A stretch of DNA of 64,000 bases from JAFIFT01 sp020051095 (GCF_964199965.1 NZ_CAXMZT010000010.1:86991-150990); one strand, 5' to 3'; positions 45,243 to 54,878 are shown, counted from the stretch's first letter. Notes: generated by a model from the letters alone, not told the origin. Translations and numbers: made by a program.

Positions 45243-45842
45243 ATGGCATTTGAAGAAGAATTAGCACAAACCAAACAACAGCAATCCGCCTTACAAAAAA
45301 GCTGGTTGGCTTTGCGTAACAATGATACCAATCTATTCGCAGCACTCGGTGCAGGGTTAGCATTTGCTTTGTTTAAAAGACCCGTATTTACTTTTTTTTC
45401 TGGCTTTTTTGGCGGCTATTCTTATCTCAAAAGAGAAGGCCTTGTTGCCGATGTCAATTCTCAACAAACTACGTTTTATAGTAGCTATCGCAAGATGATG
45501 CAACAAGGTGGTGTTGATAAGTTAAATAACCCCGATGTTCTCGAATTAACAGACACGGTTGCTAGAAACACCTCCTTAAAAAATGTTCAGACTTGGGCAG
45601 ACACCGACATTGAAGCACAAAATTCCGGTTGGTTTTTTTGGCGACGTGCCGCCGTATCCCCTGATACCCAATCAAAATTAGCGCAATTGTATGCTAAAAC
45701 ACCCGATACAACTGACTTACAATTAAAAGATGTCAATCTAACGAAAATGCGGGGGGATGTTTTACAGCGAAGTCAGTCCTTTTTCGAGAATCTTCCTAAG
45801 ACTATCGAAGAATGGAAGAGCTATATCCCTACCAATAAATAA
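45243..45842 (+). CDS. Hypothetical protein with hydrophobic hairpin
   Basis: The ATG at 45243, with CAGGAG nine bases upstream, gives 199 residues; a longer TTG start is less likely. After a helical N-terminus, LFAALGAGLAFALFKRP and VFTFFSGFFGGYSYLKREG (about 33-70) form two hydrophobic stretches, perhaps a membrane hairpin. The rest is polar and helical. No family is recognised. The OYE gene follows 35 bp downstream in the same direction. Confidence 0.65.
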   Translation: MAFEEELAQTKQQQSALQKSWLALRNNDTNLFAALGAGLAFALFKRPVFTFFSGFFGGYSYLKREGLVADVNSQQTTFYSSYRKMMQQGGVDKLNNPDVLELTDTVARNTSLKNVQTWADTDIEAQNSGWFFWRRAAVSPDTQSKLAQLYAKTPDTTDLQLKDVNLTKMRGDVLQRSQSFFENLPKTIEEWKSYIPTNK

Positions 45843-45877
45843 CATTTTTAAATCATCTTCCCCATGAGGTTAATTTG

Positions 45878-46921
45878 ATGAAGTTACTTGAACCCTGCCA
45901 ATTAAATCACCTGATCACCTTAAAAAACCATATTGTCATGGCACCCATGACCCGAAATATGGCCGACGATCATTTGGTTCCCACCCAAGCGATGGCTGAT
46001 TACTATGCTCGTCGAGCGGGGGCTGGATTGGTAATCACCGAGGGGACAATCATCCGTCCAGATGGAAGAGGGTATAGCAACACCCCCGGAATCTACAGCC
46101 AAGACCAGATCGCTGGCTGGAAGACCGTCACCGATCAAGTCCATGCCCAAGGGGGCCTAATTTTTTGCCAAATTTGGCATGTTGGCCGGGTGAGTCATCC
46201 GCTATTTTTAAATGGCGACCTTCCTCTTGGCCCATCGGAAACCACCATGTCGGGTAAAATAAAGCGGGCAGAAGGATTGTATTATGGTAAAAATCGCGCC
46301 CTTAGCATTCAAGAAATACTTGGGTTAGTGACAGCTTATGCCAAAGCGGCACAAAATGCCCGGGATGCAGGCTTTGATGGCGTCGAAATCCACGCAGCCA
46401 ATGGTTATCTTATCGATCAGTTTTTGCATCACGCCACTAACTTAAGAACCGATAATTACGGTCAAACAGCTGAAAACATGGCCAAATTCGCGGTAGATAT
46501 TGTCAAAGCCTGCGGTGAAGCAATCGGTTTTGAACGCGTTGGCATACGCCTCTCCCCTGCCGCCTATTTAAATGAAATTGAAGAAGATCATCGAGATGAA
46601 GCTGTTTTTGTGGCACTACTGAATGCATTAAACAAGTTGCCGATTGCCTATGTGCATACCGGGAATTTCGACGATAGTCTGAATTATTCTTCAATCGGAG
46701 GTAGAACCATGACCTCTTTTATGCGCCAACATTATCAAGGAAAATTGGTTGCCTGTGGCAGTTATGCTATCGAAAAAGCAGAACAAGGCATTCAACAAAA
46801 CGCGTTTGATTGTGTTGCCATCGGCCGACGATTCATCGCTAACCCAAATTTGGTCGAAAAAATCCAAAAAGGTCTAGATTTGATTGACTATAGTCCGGAT
46901 ATGTTGACGTCACTGAATTAG
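45878..46921 (+). CDS. Old Yellow Enzyme family NADH:flavin oxidoreductase
   Basis: The 347-residue TIM barrel has NHIVMAPMTRNMAD at the N-terminus, FCQIWHVGRVSHPLF, the signature HAANGYLIDQFLHHATNLRT, and CGSYAIEKAEQG with GRRFIANPNLVEK near the end. It uses FMN to reduce activated alkenes, nitro-compounds or maleimides. It is closest in style to NemA-type reductases. A GAGG site lies 8 bases before the ATG at 45878; a TTG 3 bp upstream is less likely. Confidence 0.95.
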   Translation: MKLLEPCQLNHLITLKNHIVMAPMTRNMADDHLVPTQAMADYYARRAGAGLVITEGTIIRPDGRGYSNTPGIYSQDQIAGWKTVTDQVHAQGGLIFCQIWHVGRVSHPLFLNGDLPLGPSETTMSGKIKRAEGLYYGKNRALSIQEILGLVTAYAKAAQNARDAGFDGVEIHAANGYLIDQFLHHATNLRTDNYGQTAENMAKFAVDIVKACGEAIGFERVGIRLSPAAYLNEIEEDHRDEAVFVALLNALNKLPIAYVHTGNFDDSLNYSSIGGRTMTSFMRQHYQGKLVACGSYAIEKAEQGIQQNAFDCVAIGRRFIANPNLVEKIQKGLDLIDYSPDMLTSLN

Positions 46922-46989
46922 TTTTAAGTCGGAAGGCGTTAGGAACACGCCCTAAAGCACCTTTTTTCGAATAGTTGATTTCTTGGCAA

Positions 46990-47583
46990 ATGACAAACAC
47001 ATTTAAACAACTCCTACAAGAAGTAAGGCAATGCACCATCTGCCAACCGTATTTGCCACTTGGGCCGCGACCCGTTTTGCAAATGCATCCGGATGCAACC
47101 ATCTTAGTCGTGGGCCAAGCGCCAGGCAGACGCGTCCATGAAACGGGGCTGCCTTTTAATGATCCCAGCGGCGACCGACTCCGAAACTGGATGGGCATTG
47201 GCCGAGATATTTTTTATGATGAGACGAAATTAGCCATCTTACCGATGGGATTTTGTTACCCAGGAACAGGGGCATCGGGCGATTTACCCCCAAGACCAGA
47301 ATGTGCCCGACATTGGCGAGCAACGCTACTTGGGCAATTGCCCAATATCCAGCTGACGTTAGCGATTGGCCAGTATGCGATTGCCTATCATATCCCTGAC
47401 AGCAAACACCACAAAACGCTGACTGAAACAGTCAAAAACTGGCAAGCATACTGGCCCAAAATCCTTCCCCTGCCCCATCCAAGTCCACGCAACAACCGTT
47501 GGTTAAAGAACAATCCTTGGTTTGAGCAGGAGGTTATCCCATTATTACAAAAGCGTATTCAGGACGTGTTATGCAAAACTTAA
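46990..47583 (+). CDS. Uracil-DNA glycosylase family protein
   Basis: The 197-residue protein begins with LLQEVRQCTICQPYLPLG (a four-Cys-like N-terminus), has motif A ILVVGQAPGRRVHETGLPF, the segment MGFCYPGTGASGDLPP and a closing LPLPHPSPRNNRWLKNNPW with the HPS motif. The layout is that of bacterial UDG-like families of unclear substrate (compare UDGX and SMUG2). The catalytic water-activating Asp of canonical UDG is not evident. The TTG at 46975 is possible, but ATG 46990 is preferred. Confidence 0.88.
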   Translation: MTNTFKQLLQEVRQCTICQPYLPLGPRPVLQMHPDATILVVGQAPGRRVHETGLPFNDPSGDRLRNWMGIGRDIFYDETKLAILPMGFCYPGTGASGDLPPRPECARHWRATLLGQLPNIQLTLAIGQYAIAYHIPDSKHHKTLTETVKNWQAYWPKILPLPHPSPRNNRWLKNNPWFEQEVIPLLQKRIQDVLCKT

Positions 47584-47596
47584 TTGGGCGTTTTGT

Positions 47597-47726
47597 TCTT
47601 TGTACGTGACAATTTTTATAATATCTTGTCGCAGCGAGCATCGCGAAGCAATGCAGATCGATGCATCTATCAACATTGTCCTGGATTGCTTCGCAAAGCT
47701 TGCAACGACGGGCCTATTAAGTTGTT
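47597..47726. repeat. Inverted repeat of the CTTTGTACCGGAC family, degenerate copy
   Basis: TTCTTTGTACGTGACAATTT opens a 130-bp stretch with GTCGCAGCGAGCATCGCGAAGC, then GATTGCTTCGCAAAGCTTGC in inverse orientation. The same words occur at 54715-54852 and 60602-60744. The outer ends are diverged here. Confidence 0.6.
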
Positions 47727-47731
47727 AAGTA

Positions 47732-48901
47732 TCAAAAGCCATTTATATTGCGAATCGCTATTGCACCTAACCCCACCGCAATTAATTCCATTGTTTTGCG
47801 ACTGGGCAAATTCTTAGCAAAGAAATGGGTGCAATCGGATAAAGTCATGGTAGCCACATCCTTGGTCAATTTCTCCAGTTCCTTCGAAGTGACTAATATT
47901 TCTTCTTTTGGCACTAATTCAAGCTGTGGCTGTTGTTTGATTTGAGACTGTTCTATTTTCTGGCGAATACCGGTTTGCTCGCGACTAATTTGCTCAGCTT
48001 GCTGATAAAGAGTAAGAAGATAAAGACCTGAGTTGGTTTGCTCGCCCAATTCTTGACGAAGATCCTCATCTGCTTGCTGACATGTCTTTTCAGCTTCTTC
48101 AATCTGCTTGGCCAGTGGAGAGACATAAACCCATTGTATTAGCCAGTAGAAAAAGCGGCTAAACAAACCTTGCTTTTGCCATTGTTTATGCTTTTCTTGA
48201 GATTGTTGCATCGATAAATGAAACGCTGAGAGCTTACCGGTTAATCGATAGATTTTGTCGATAGTCAGCCGCATTTTCTCATTAAGTGCCGACAAAGATT
48301 GTTGCCATTGTGTGACCTCATCCGGTTGATTAAGCTTACTCAATGCGTTGCTGGGTGGCTCGATTGGTAACATCGTCAAAACCCGTTGGACATAATCCTT
48401 TATCGGTTCGTTATCTTGCTTGAGCAGCTGTTCATCAATCAGCTCAATCGATTGGCTTTGGCAGTAGGATTTTATTTGTGAAAGCATCGCCAGCGCTTGA
48501 ATTTTGGTCGTTGGCTTTTTGGTTTCAATACCCTCGACTACCATCGATCGAAACCAATTTATTACCCCCTGGTACTCAACCTGTGCATAATTACTAAGGT
48601 GCTGATAATACAATATCGCAAATATCAAGCTCGCTCTATCGGTCACTTTTGGTAAATAATACGAATAGGACTTTCCTTGATAATCGTAAGTAATCAGGTT
48701 GTTAAAATTTTTAGAAGCTTCGTGCAAAGAATTTGAAACCCCCTTGATTTTAGTTAGCACCATTCTCTCAATGGACTCACCAATCTCAACCATGCTGGTT
48801 GCAGTTTGTATTATTTGCGGGTCCAGTTTTTCAGTCACAGGATGGGGTAATTGATTCAGGCTATCTTGGAGTTGCTGCCAATAGGTGGTCATTGAAATCA
48901 T
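47732..48901 (-). CDS. Coiled-coil hypothetical protein, candidate effector
   Basis: The 389-residue protein is almost entirely helical, rich in Gln and Lys, with heptad-like stretches (for example LQQAEKTCQQADEDLRQELG and EQAEQISREQTGIRQKIEQS). A hydrophobic short segment (LFSRFFYWLIQWVYVSPLAK, about 240-260) could touch a membrane, and the C-terminus is hydrophobic (MELIAVGLGAIAIRNING). No signal peptide. Effector-like, without a known fold. Confidence 0.6.
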   Translation of the reverse strand: MISMTTYWQQLQDSLNQLPHPVTEKLDPQIIQTATSMVEIGESIERMVLTKIKGVSNSLHEASKNFNNLITYDYQGKSYSYYLPKVTDRASLIFAILYYQHLSNYAQVEYQGVINWFRSMVVEGIETKKPTTKIQALAMLSQIKSYCQSQSIELIDEQLLKQDNEPIKDYVQRVLTMLPIEPPSNALSKLNQPDEVTQWQQSLSALNEKMRLTIDKIYRLTGKLSAFHLSMQQSQEKHKQWQKQGLFSRFFYWLIQWVYVSPLAKQIEEAEKTCQQADEDLRQELGEQTNSGLYLLTLYQQAEQISREQTGIRQKIEQSQIKQQPQLELVPKEEILVTSKELEKLTKDVATMTLSDCTHFFAKNLPSRKTMELIAVGLGAIAIRNINGF

Positions 48902-49020
48902 GATTAATGCTCCTTATTATCGAAAACCAACCTCTCACTGCGATACTATCAGGACTTGTTAATGACTTCCATCAATTTCCCCGATCCTATAGACCTAACC
49001 TAAAATAAAAAAACCTTTGA

Positions 49021-49177
49021 CGTGAACGTTTGCGTTTCCGTCTGCGTTACCGATCCAATACCTGCTTACCTAAAAATTAACATGAGAACACTCGCATTAG
49101 AGGAAAATTGGGTATAGATTCTTAATTATGGGAGCCAAATTATTTCGGTAACGCAGACGGAAACGCAAACGTTCACG
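49021..49177. repeat. Perfect palindromic element with 6-bp-phased arms (copy 4), in the 376-bp gap 48902-49277
   Basis: A 33-bp left arm (49021-49053) reading CGTGAA CGTTTG CGTTTC CGTCTG CGTTAC CGA is exactly repeated in inverse at 49145-49177, with 91 bp of AT-rich DNA between. The 17.2 kb element is a diverged relative. Non-coding. The rest of this gap shows only the phasin promoter region. Confidence 0.85.
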
Positions 49178-49277
49178 AATGAATTCCTCTATTTTGTGCG
49201 ATGCACAAAAAACTACTTGACAACTAAATTATACCCTCCTAAACTAGAATTGTGCGGTGCAACATTAGGAGAAAAAA

Positions 49278-49568
49278 ATGAATCATGAATACTTTGAAAA
49301 ATGGGGTGAGTTGTATGATAAAGTACAAAAGCCTATGCAAGCATTTGCTGAATTGAATTTAAAAGCATTGCAAGATTTAAAAAACCAAAACTTTGAAGAC
49401 TTCTTCAAAGTTAAAAAGCCGGAAGATGTGATTGAATTTCAACTTAAGGCAATGGTAGAGCAAGGCAAAAAAACGCTCGATTACTGGCAAAAGTCATTCG
49501 ACATCGTTCAGCAATCCGCTAAAGAGTTCAGCAAAGATATCCATGTGAAGAAAGAAAAAGATAAATAA
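49278..49568 (+). CDS. Phasin family protein
   Basis: The 96-residue protein is helical and matches the phasin domain (LYDKVQKPMQAFAELNLKAL, VIEFQLKAMVEQGKKTLDYW, QQSAKEFSKDIHVKKEK). Phasins coat polyhydroxyalkanoate granules and tune their size. It lies tail to tail with the PHA synthase gene, fitting that role. AGGAG is 7 bases before the ATG. Confidence 0.9.
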   Translation: MNHEYFEKWGELYDKVQKPMQAFAELNLKALQDLKNQNFEDFFKVKKPEDVIEFQLKAMVEQGKKTLDYWQKSFDIVQQSAKEFSKDIHVKKEKDK

Positions 49569-49629
49569 TTTGTATTGCTATGCTTAATCAGGGCTTAGGC
49601 CCAGCGAAATACTCAATCAAAGTGGCGCG

Positions 49630-49677
49630 GATGCTTATAACGTGAAGGATACTTCCGTTATAAGCATCTTTTTTTTT
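49630..49677 (+). terminator. Rho-independent terminator between phasin and phaC genes
   Basis: A 13-bp stem GATGCTTATAACG / CGTTATAAGCATC (loop about 13 bases) is followed by a run of nine T. It ends the phasin transcript and may slow the opposing phaC transcript. Confidence 0.9.
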
Positions 49678-49691
49678 GCTTGATACGTTTG

Positions 49692-51446
49692 TTATTGGAT
49701 ATGCCCTTTTTTCACCATCACATAACTTCCAGGCGCATTTTCAATCGGTTTGTATTTCCCATTTTCAACCGACCGAGCAGGCACAAATCCACCTGATTTG
49801 GATTTTAACCATTTCAACCAATAAGGCCACCAGGATCCCTGATGATGGCTTGCTTGCTTAAGCCAAGTCTGGGCATCCGCATCCAACGTTGGGTTGGTGT
49901 AGTATCCATATTTTTTCTTTGGGCTTGGTGGGTTAATAATGCCGGCAATATGACCTGAACCACCCAATACAAATTGTTTTTCACCGTTAAAAGCTAAAAA
50001 GCCATTGTATGTGGTTTGCCAAAGCGCAATATGATCTTTTTCCGTGGATACAAAAAAGGAAGGTGTATCAATCTGATGCACATCCAACGCTGTTTTACCA
50101 ACGCTTAATTGATTAGGCTTAATTAAATCGTTATGCAAATACATCCACCGTAGGTATTGTGAATGCATTTTTGCAGGCAAATGCGTCGAGTCGTTGTTCC
50201 AGTACAAAATATCAAAAGGCACTGGGTTTTTACCTTGCAAATAGTTTTTAATAAAAAACGACCATATTAAATCATTGGCACGTAGTGAATTAAACGTGGT
50301 TGCCATGAAGCGGCCATCAAGATAGCCTTTTTTATTCATTTCATCTTCCAGAATCTGAATTTGATCCTCATCGATGAAGATGCCTAAATCACCTGGATCG
50401 CTAAAATCGATTAACGAAGTCAGGAATGTTGCAGACTGAACGGAATGGTCATTCTTCGCTTTTAAATAGGCCAATAAGCACGATAATAAGGTGCCACCCA
50501 CACAAAACCCAAGCATATTCACTTTGGCTTGCTGAGTCTGTTGTTTAACAACCGTGAGTGCTTTCAACGCACCTTCTGTCATATAATCAAAAAATCCAAC
50601 GTCTTTATGATCTTCATCGGGGTTCACCCAAGAAATCATAAACACGGTCATTCCTTTTCCAACTAAATAACGAACCAATGAATTATCCTCACTCAAGTCG
50701 AGGATATAGTATTTATTAATCCAGGGCGGAATAATTAATAAGGGGACGGCTTTGACCTTATCGGTCATTGGTGAGTATTGAATCAATTGAAATATATCGT
50801 TCTCAAAAATAACCTTGCCAGGCGTTGATGCGATATTTTTACCTACTTGAAATGCATCATAATCGGTCATTTTCACATTAAAATGGGCTTTGCCAGAGTG
50901 TAAATCTTCAAGCAAGCTTTTTAACCCTTGCAAGATGTTTTTTCCACCTGATTGCATGGTTTCTTGTAAGAGAACGGGATTAGTTTGAATGTAGTTTGAT
51001 GGTGACAACGCATCGAGGTATTGTTTTGTAAAAAAGGCAATTTTTTTGGCTGTCTTTTTATCTTTATATTCCACTGAGTCAACCAGCTGTTGGATATGCT
51101 TTGCAGCTAACATGTATTGTTGCCATAGTAAATAAAAGAACGGACTGGTTGCCCAACTTTCATCAGCAAACCGTTTGTCCGGGCTTTGGGTAACTTTGCC
51201 CTCTGCCCAAAGCGACATCTGCTCACTGACTAACGACATGGCTTCTTGCCAGTAAGCCACTTGCATGCAATAGAGTTTTTCAGGATTGGAAAACATCAAT
51301 TGCAAAAAATGAAAATAGTCTTCCGACAAATCAATGAATTGCTTAATGATCAGCGGCTGGGGTGTTGGCTGTTGATAAAATTCATGCACTAACTGCATGC
51401 TTTTTGATGCAATCGTTTGCATCAAATTAACCATTTCGCGATCCAT
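49692..51446 (-). CDS. phaC: Poly(3-hydroxyalkanoate) synthase, class I
   Basis: The 584-residue enzyme is of class I length. The lipase-like box is GFCVGG with catalytic Cys315; later DLSEDNSLVRYLVGKGMTVF, DFSDPGDLGIFIDE (catalytic Asp region), and HIAGIINPPSPKKKYGYYTN with the catalytic His. It polymerises (R)-3-hydroxyacyl-CoA to storage granules, a carbon reserve linked to Legionella differentiation. AGGGAGAG precedes the ATG. Confidence 0.96.
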   Translation of the reverse strand: MDREMVNLMQTIASKSMQLVHEFYQQPTPQPLIIKQFIDLSEDYFHFLQLMFSNPEKLYCMQVAYWQEAMSLVSEQMSLWAEGKVTQSPDKRFADESWATSPFFYLLWQQYMLAAKHIQQLVDSVEYKDKKTAKKIAFFTKQYLDALSPSNYIQTNPVLLQETMQSGGKNILQGLKSLLEDLHSGKAHFNVKMTDYDAFQVGKNIASTPGKVIFENDIFQLIQYSPMTDKVKAVPLLIIPPWINKYYILDLSEDNSLVRYLVGKGMTVFMISWVNPDEDHKDVGFFDYMTEGALKALTVVKQQTQQAKVNMLGFCVGGTLLSCLLAYLKAKNDHSVQSATFLTSLIDFSDPGDLGIFIDEDQIQILEDEMNKKGYLDGRFMATTFNSLRANDLIWSFFIKNYLQGKNPVPFDILYWNNDSTHLPAKMHSQYLRWMYLHNDLIKPNQLSVGKTALDVHQIDTPSFFVSTEKDHIALWQTTYNGFLAFNGEKQFVLGGSGHIAGIINPPSPKKKYGYYTNPTLDADAQTWLKQASHHQGSWWPYWLKWLKSKSGGFVPARSVENGKYKPIENAPGSYVMVKKGHIQ

Positions 51447-51483
51447 TGCTTACTCTCCCTTTGCTAGGCAATTTTTGAATTGA

Positions 51484-51561
51484 CAAGACTTATGCAAACC
51501 CCCAAGGTCATGGCAAAAAGATAGTTTCTACCAAGCAATTGGGCGTGTTTCGTAGGTCCTG
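51484..51561. repeat. Inverted repeat with ACTTAYG ends (copy 2, shorter)
   Basis: CAAGACTTATGCAAACCCCC followed by AAGGTCATGGCAAAAAG matches the left end of the 22.7 kb element, and GGGCGTGTTTCGTAGGTCCTG is its right end. It lies upstream of phaC, in the 271-bp gap before the effector-rich block. Confidence 0.6.
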
Positions 51562-51717
51562 ATTAATCATACCATTGTCGTTAGCAAAAGATAAGGGAAC
51601 TTCCTAGCGATTTATCGTGATTATAAGTAAAAAAATAATGCAATTATAATCTATTTGGTACATAATGGCTCCGAGGGAACGATGCTGATAAGCGCAATTT
51701 AACCTAGGGAGTTCCGA

Positions 51718-53901
51718 ATGGTTACAATGCAAAACATCAAATCATTATTGGACTTAATCCATAACGAATTGGCGCAGGCGCCAGAAAAGCATGCCTATGA
51801 GCCGACATTCCCGGAAGAACGAGCCCACCTTCAGCTCAGTAATCTATTCTATGACCGCGCTGACAAATATTCTCTTGACCCAGCATTCTGGCATACTTTA
51901 TTTGTGGGCGGCCAATTACCAATAGACTTTGCCCAACAAGGCGCCAATGTCGATGAGATATACCAACTAACCCGGCAATATTACCACCACCTCCAGGCGC
52001 ATCGAATAGCGTATATAAAAGATAAAGAGATAGAACAATTGGCAAAAATGGCACCTCCTGACTGGAAAATGTCAATCCTTCGCCTATTTCATAAATTAAT
52101 TGTCCGTGAAGTCGCTAAGAGGGGCGTTCTTTCCCAACATAGCTTGGATGCTATCATCCACCAAATCGAGCTAAAAACTCAGTTAAATACAAAACTCATT
52201 GCTGAAGAGGTCAACTTCATTGTCAAAATCAATCAACTTTTTAATGAAGAATCATTGGACAACTATATTAAAACAATCGCCCACCAAAAAGTGACTCGCG
52301 CAGTTATGCTCATGGCATCAGCGAGCGGAACCCTTGCGACAAAAAGCGCCATCCATCTGAATACCGCCAAGGCCACCCATGTCAGGAGATTGGAACAAAA
52401 GCAGCAGAGTACGGCTCGATGGCAAAATGAAGCCTACCGTCATCATTTTTTTTCGCCATCCACTTATCCGACGTTTGTTAAAGCCTATAACAATCCCAAT
52501 GCAATCCAGTCTGCTTTAGAATACCTGCATTTAAGACTTGCCAAGGACAATCAAATTTATGTTCAACCAGCGCTTAATTCCTTCGATTCAAGAAACGATA
52601 TTGCTCAAATCCATGCCTTGTTTGATACCAAAGTGAACAATGCAAACGCCCAACTATGCATGAAAGCGTTAAAGTCACTTTGGGAAGGTCTGTTACAAGA
52701 ATCAAACTTGCAGTTTAGCAATCCCATCGATCAAATTATTGCAAATGCTTGCTTGGAGAAAATCCGCTATTATCTCAGCTTCATCAAGACCCAATATCAA
52801 GTTGAAAATCATTACACGGCAACCATGGATTTACTTTCCTTACTCATTACCAATGTACTACGGCTTCAAAAAGGCTTCCAAAAATTAGATACTTATTACA
52901 CGGCCTTATTCCCACTTAGGTGTCCTGAAATTGCCATGAGTAATGTGATTAGCGCCAACAAAGGCAGAAAGGCAATGATGGCTTGTTTAAGCGGGTTACT
53001 TTACCCGGAAAAACCCGATGCCTATTTACCGGGGTTTCCATTACCCTCCGTGTATCACGATTCAGAATATGGTTATTTTGAAATTGTTGGGTTTAAAGAT
53101 GCGCTGCAACATCGGGCATTAAAAGCAGATGATACCGTCCGTTATTTAGGTAGAAATAGCGAAACCTGTTTTCATTTAAAAGCAGACGTTATTACCCAAT
53201 TAAAAAAGGATATGATAAACTGGTGTCAAGGGAAAACGCGCACCCTGGTACTAGACCTCACCATTGAAAAACGTCAGGACGAACTTGTTTCGTTAATAAA
53301 CAGCGACGAGATTCAACATCTTATCCAAGCCAACAAGTTGCAGGTCATTATTTTTAAAAGCGAGCAGAAGCAACAAAGCCTTGGCAGTGGTAAATTCTCA
53401 GCAGGCTCTGCCTGTCTTATCGCAACACCAGCTCAGGTCACCCAATTCAACCAGCGATGCCAATCCGTTGTCTGCGATTATAATCTAGCAGCCTTTTATC
53501 GCTATTATGCCTCCGATATTACCTTGGACGTCATCGATTACCAAAGCGCACTGGCTAGCAAGCTTGCTGACTACATGAAATCCAAAATCCCTGATGCAAC
53601 TATTATTGCAAATGGACCATTTATCTTGATAGGCATTGATTCTATTAATATGGTCGGACCTTTAAGCAGCGATGTCCTTCAACATGCCAATTTTAAATTA
53701 CAACGTCTATGTCGGAATACTTGGCCCGTATCGGGCTCCTTCGGTTTTGCTCAAACAACCTACTCACAATGGGATATGACGATGATTCGCATCTCGGTTG
53801 GTCTAGAGCAATTTGAGGTGCTCACACAGCAATTTGACAAGGAATTTGCTTTGATGAGAAGTGAATTTGAAAGTTCAAAAAAGTCGAGCTTCAAGTACTA
53901 G
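51718..53901 (+). CDS. Large hypothetical protein with PLP-fold-like C-terminal half; candidate effector
   Basis: The 727-residue protein has an unrecognised N-terminal half. The C-terminal half (about 430-720) looks like a fold-type I PLP enzyme. TLVLDLTIEK resembles the DxT strand, KSEQKQQSLGSGKFSAGS (around Lys551) resembles the SxxK Schiff-base loop, and MIRISVGLEQFEVLTQQFDK near the C-terminus closely resembles the RLSVGLE end of Cys/Met-metabolism enzymes. The resemblance is by eye and moderate. No signal peptide. GGGAG lies 6 bases before the ATG. The role is unknown. Confidence 0.5.
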   Translation: MVTMQNIKSLLDLIHNELAQAPEKHAYEPTFPEERAHLQLSNLFYDRADKYSLDPAFWHTLFVGGQLPIDFAQQGANVDEIYQLTRQYYHHLQAHRIAYIKDKEIEQLAKMAPPDWKMSILRLFHKLIVREVAKRGVLSQHSLDAIIHQIELKTQLNTKLIAEEVNFIVKINQLFNEESLDNYIKTIAHQKVTRAVMLMASASGTLATKSAIHLNTAKATHVRRLEQKQQSTARWQNEAYRHHFFSPSTYPTFVKAYNNPNAIQSALEYLHLRLAKDNQIYVQPALNSFDSRNDIAQIHALFDTKVNNANAQLCMKALKSLWEGLLQESNLQFSNPIDQIIANACLEKIRYYLSFIKTQYQVENHYTATMDLLSLLITNVLRLQKGFQKLDTYYTALFPLRCPEIAMSNVISANKGRKAMMACLSGLLYPEKPDAYLPGFPLPSVYHDSEYGYFEIVGFKDALQHRALKADDTVRYLGRNSETCFHLKADVITQLKKDMINWCQGKTRTLVLDLTIEKRQDELVSLINSDEIQHLIQANKLQVIIFKSEQKQQSLGSGKFSAGSACLIATPAQVTQFNQRCQSVVCDYNLAAFYRYYASDITLDVIDYQSALASKLADYMKSKIPDATIIANGPFILIGIDSINMVGPLSSDVLQHANFKLQRLCRNTWPVSGSFGFAQTTYSQWDMTMIRISVGLEQFEVLTQQFDKEFALMRSEFESSKKSSFKY

Positions 53902-53994
53902 GCAATATATTCGCCTCAAATATGATCACAGTGGTTTATTATAACCTATTCTCATGCTATAGTCAGATTTTCGTTCTCAGATGGAAGACGTGCC

Positions 53995-54678
53995 ATGTAT
54001 AGTTTTCTCAATACCATTCATCATTGGATAGAACATTACAAACCGTTGAATGCCATTGAGAAGAATTGCCTTCTCGATTTTAACAACCGATTAAAATCGA
54101 TTCAGACCTTGGCAGAGCTTAGTACGCTATTAAACAACGTTAACCTACCCTCTGAAATACGTGAAAATCATAAATTTCGACTGAAACTAATTGAATGGAA
54201 TAATTTGTGCAAAACGATTCTGATAAAGGGTAAGGAAGCAATCGAGGTACTTGATGAAATCACGGATGAAACAGGGTTAATTCAATTCTGCAAAAATCAA
54301 TTATCTAATCGCAAAGCCCTTCTACATTGTCGTATTCTCACTGTATTGAATATTTTAGGCAATGCTTCCGAATTGAACCAAATGATTAGCTTGTTGAGCG
54401 AACTTCCCGACAACCCTGAACCCAAAAGTACGAATCCTGCGACGTTTGATGCAATTAAACCAACGGACGATTTGCATCAAAGTATCCTGCGACTATTACG
54501 AAATAATGCATATCAATTTAGCCGAGCTAAATCTTCCGACGAGCAATATCATTTACTAACTCAAGCAAACTCATTACTGCAATCAACCTTACTCATCCAT
54601 AAAGATTGCCAAGAAGCGCTAGAGCCCATCGGCGATTTAATTTATGAAGAAACACCTTCCCCTTGTATCCTTGTGTGA
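53995..54678 (+). CDS. Hypothetical protein, possible effector
   Basis: The 227-residue protein is helical and polar with no signal peptide and no motif I know. GGAAG precedes the ATG, 93 bp after the 727-residue gene and in the same direction, so it may be co-transcribed. It ends ETPSPCILV, where the last four residues (CILV) fit a CaaX box (Cys, two aliphatic residues, any residue); prenylation in host cells is used by some Legionella effectors. Confidence 0.5.
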   Translation: MYSFLNTIHHWIEHYKPLNAIEKNCLLDFNNRLKSIQTLAELSTLLNNVNLPSEIRENHKFRLKLIEWNNLCKTILIKGKEAIEVLDEITDETGLIQFCKNQLSNRKALLHCRILTVLNILGNASELNQMISLLSELPDNPEPKSTNPATFDAIKPTDDLHQSILRLLRNNAYQFSRAKSSDEQYHLLTQANSLLQSTLLIHKDCQEALEPIGDLIYEETPSPCILV

Positions 54679-54714
54679 TGATTGGTAGCTGGGGATAGTT
54701 GATAACTCTCATAC

Positions 54715-54852
54715 CTTTGTACCGGATATTTTTTTAACACCTCGTCGTTGCGAACGTAGTGAAGCAATCCAGATCGATACATCTTTGAACATTGTCCTGG
54801 ATTGCTTCGCAAAGCTCGCAAAGGCAGGTCTATTAAAAATTGTCCGAAGCAA
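54715..54852. repeat. Inverted repeat of the CTTTGTACCGGAC family
   Basis: CTTTGTACCGGATATTTTTT opens the copy, CGTCGTTGCGAACGTAGTGAA and GCTTCGCAAAGCTCGCAAAGG make internal inverted pairs, and AAAAATTGTCCGAAGCAAACG closes it. It occupies most of the gap before the SidF-like gene. Confidence 0.75.
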
Positions 54853-54878
54853 ACGCCTATTCTCTATCCAATCAGCCT

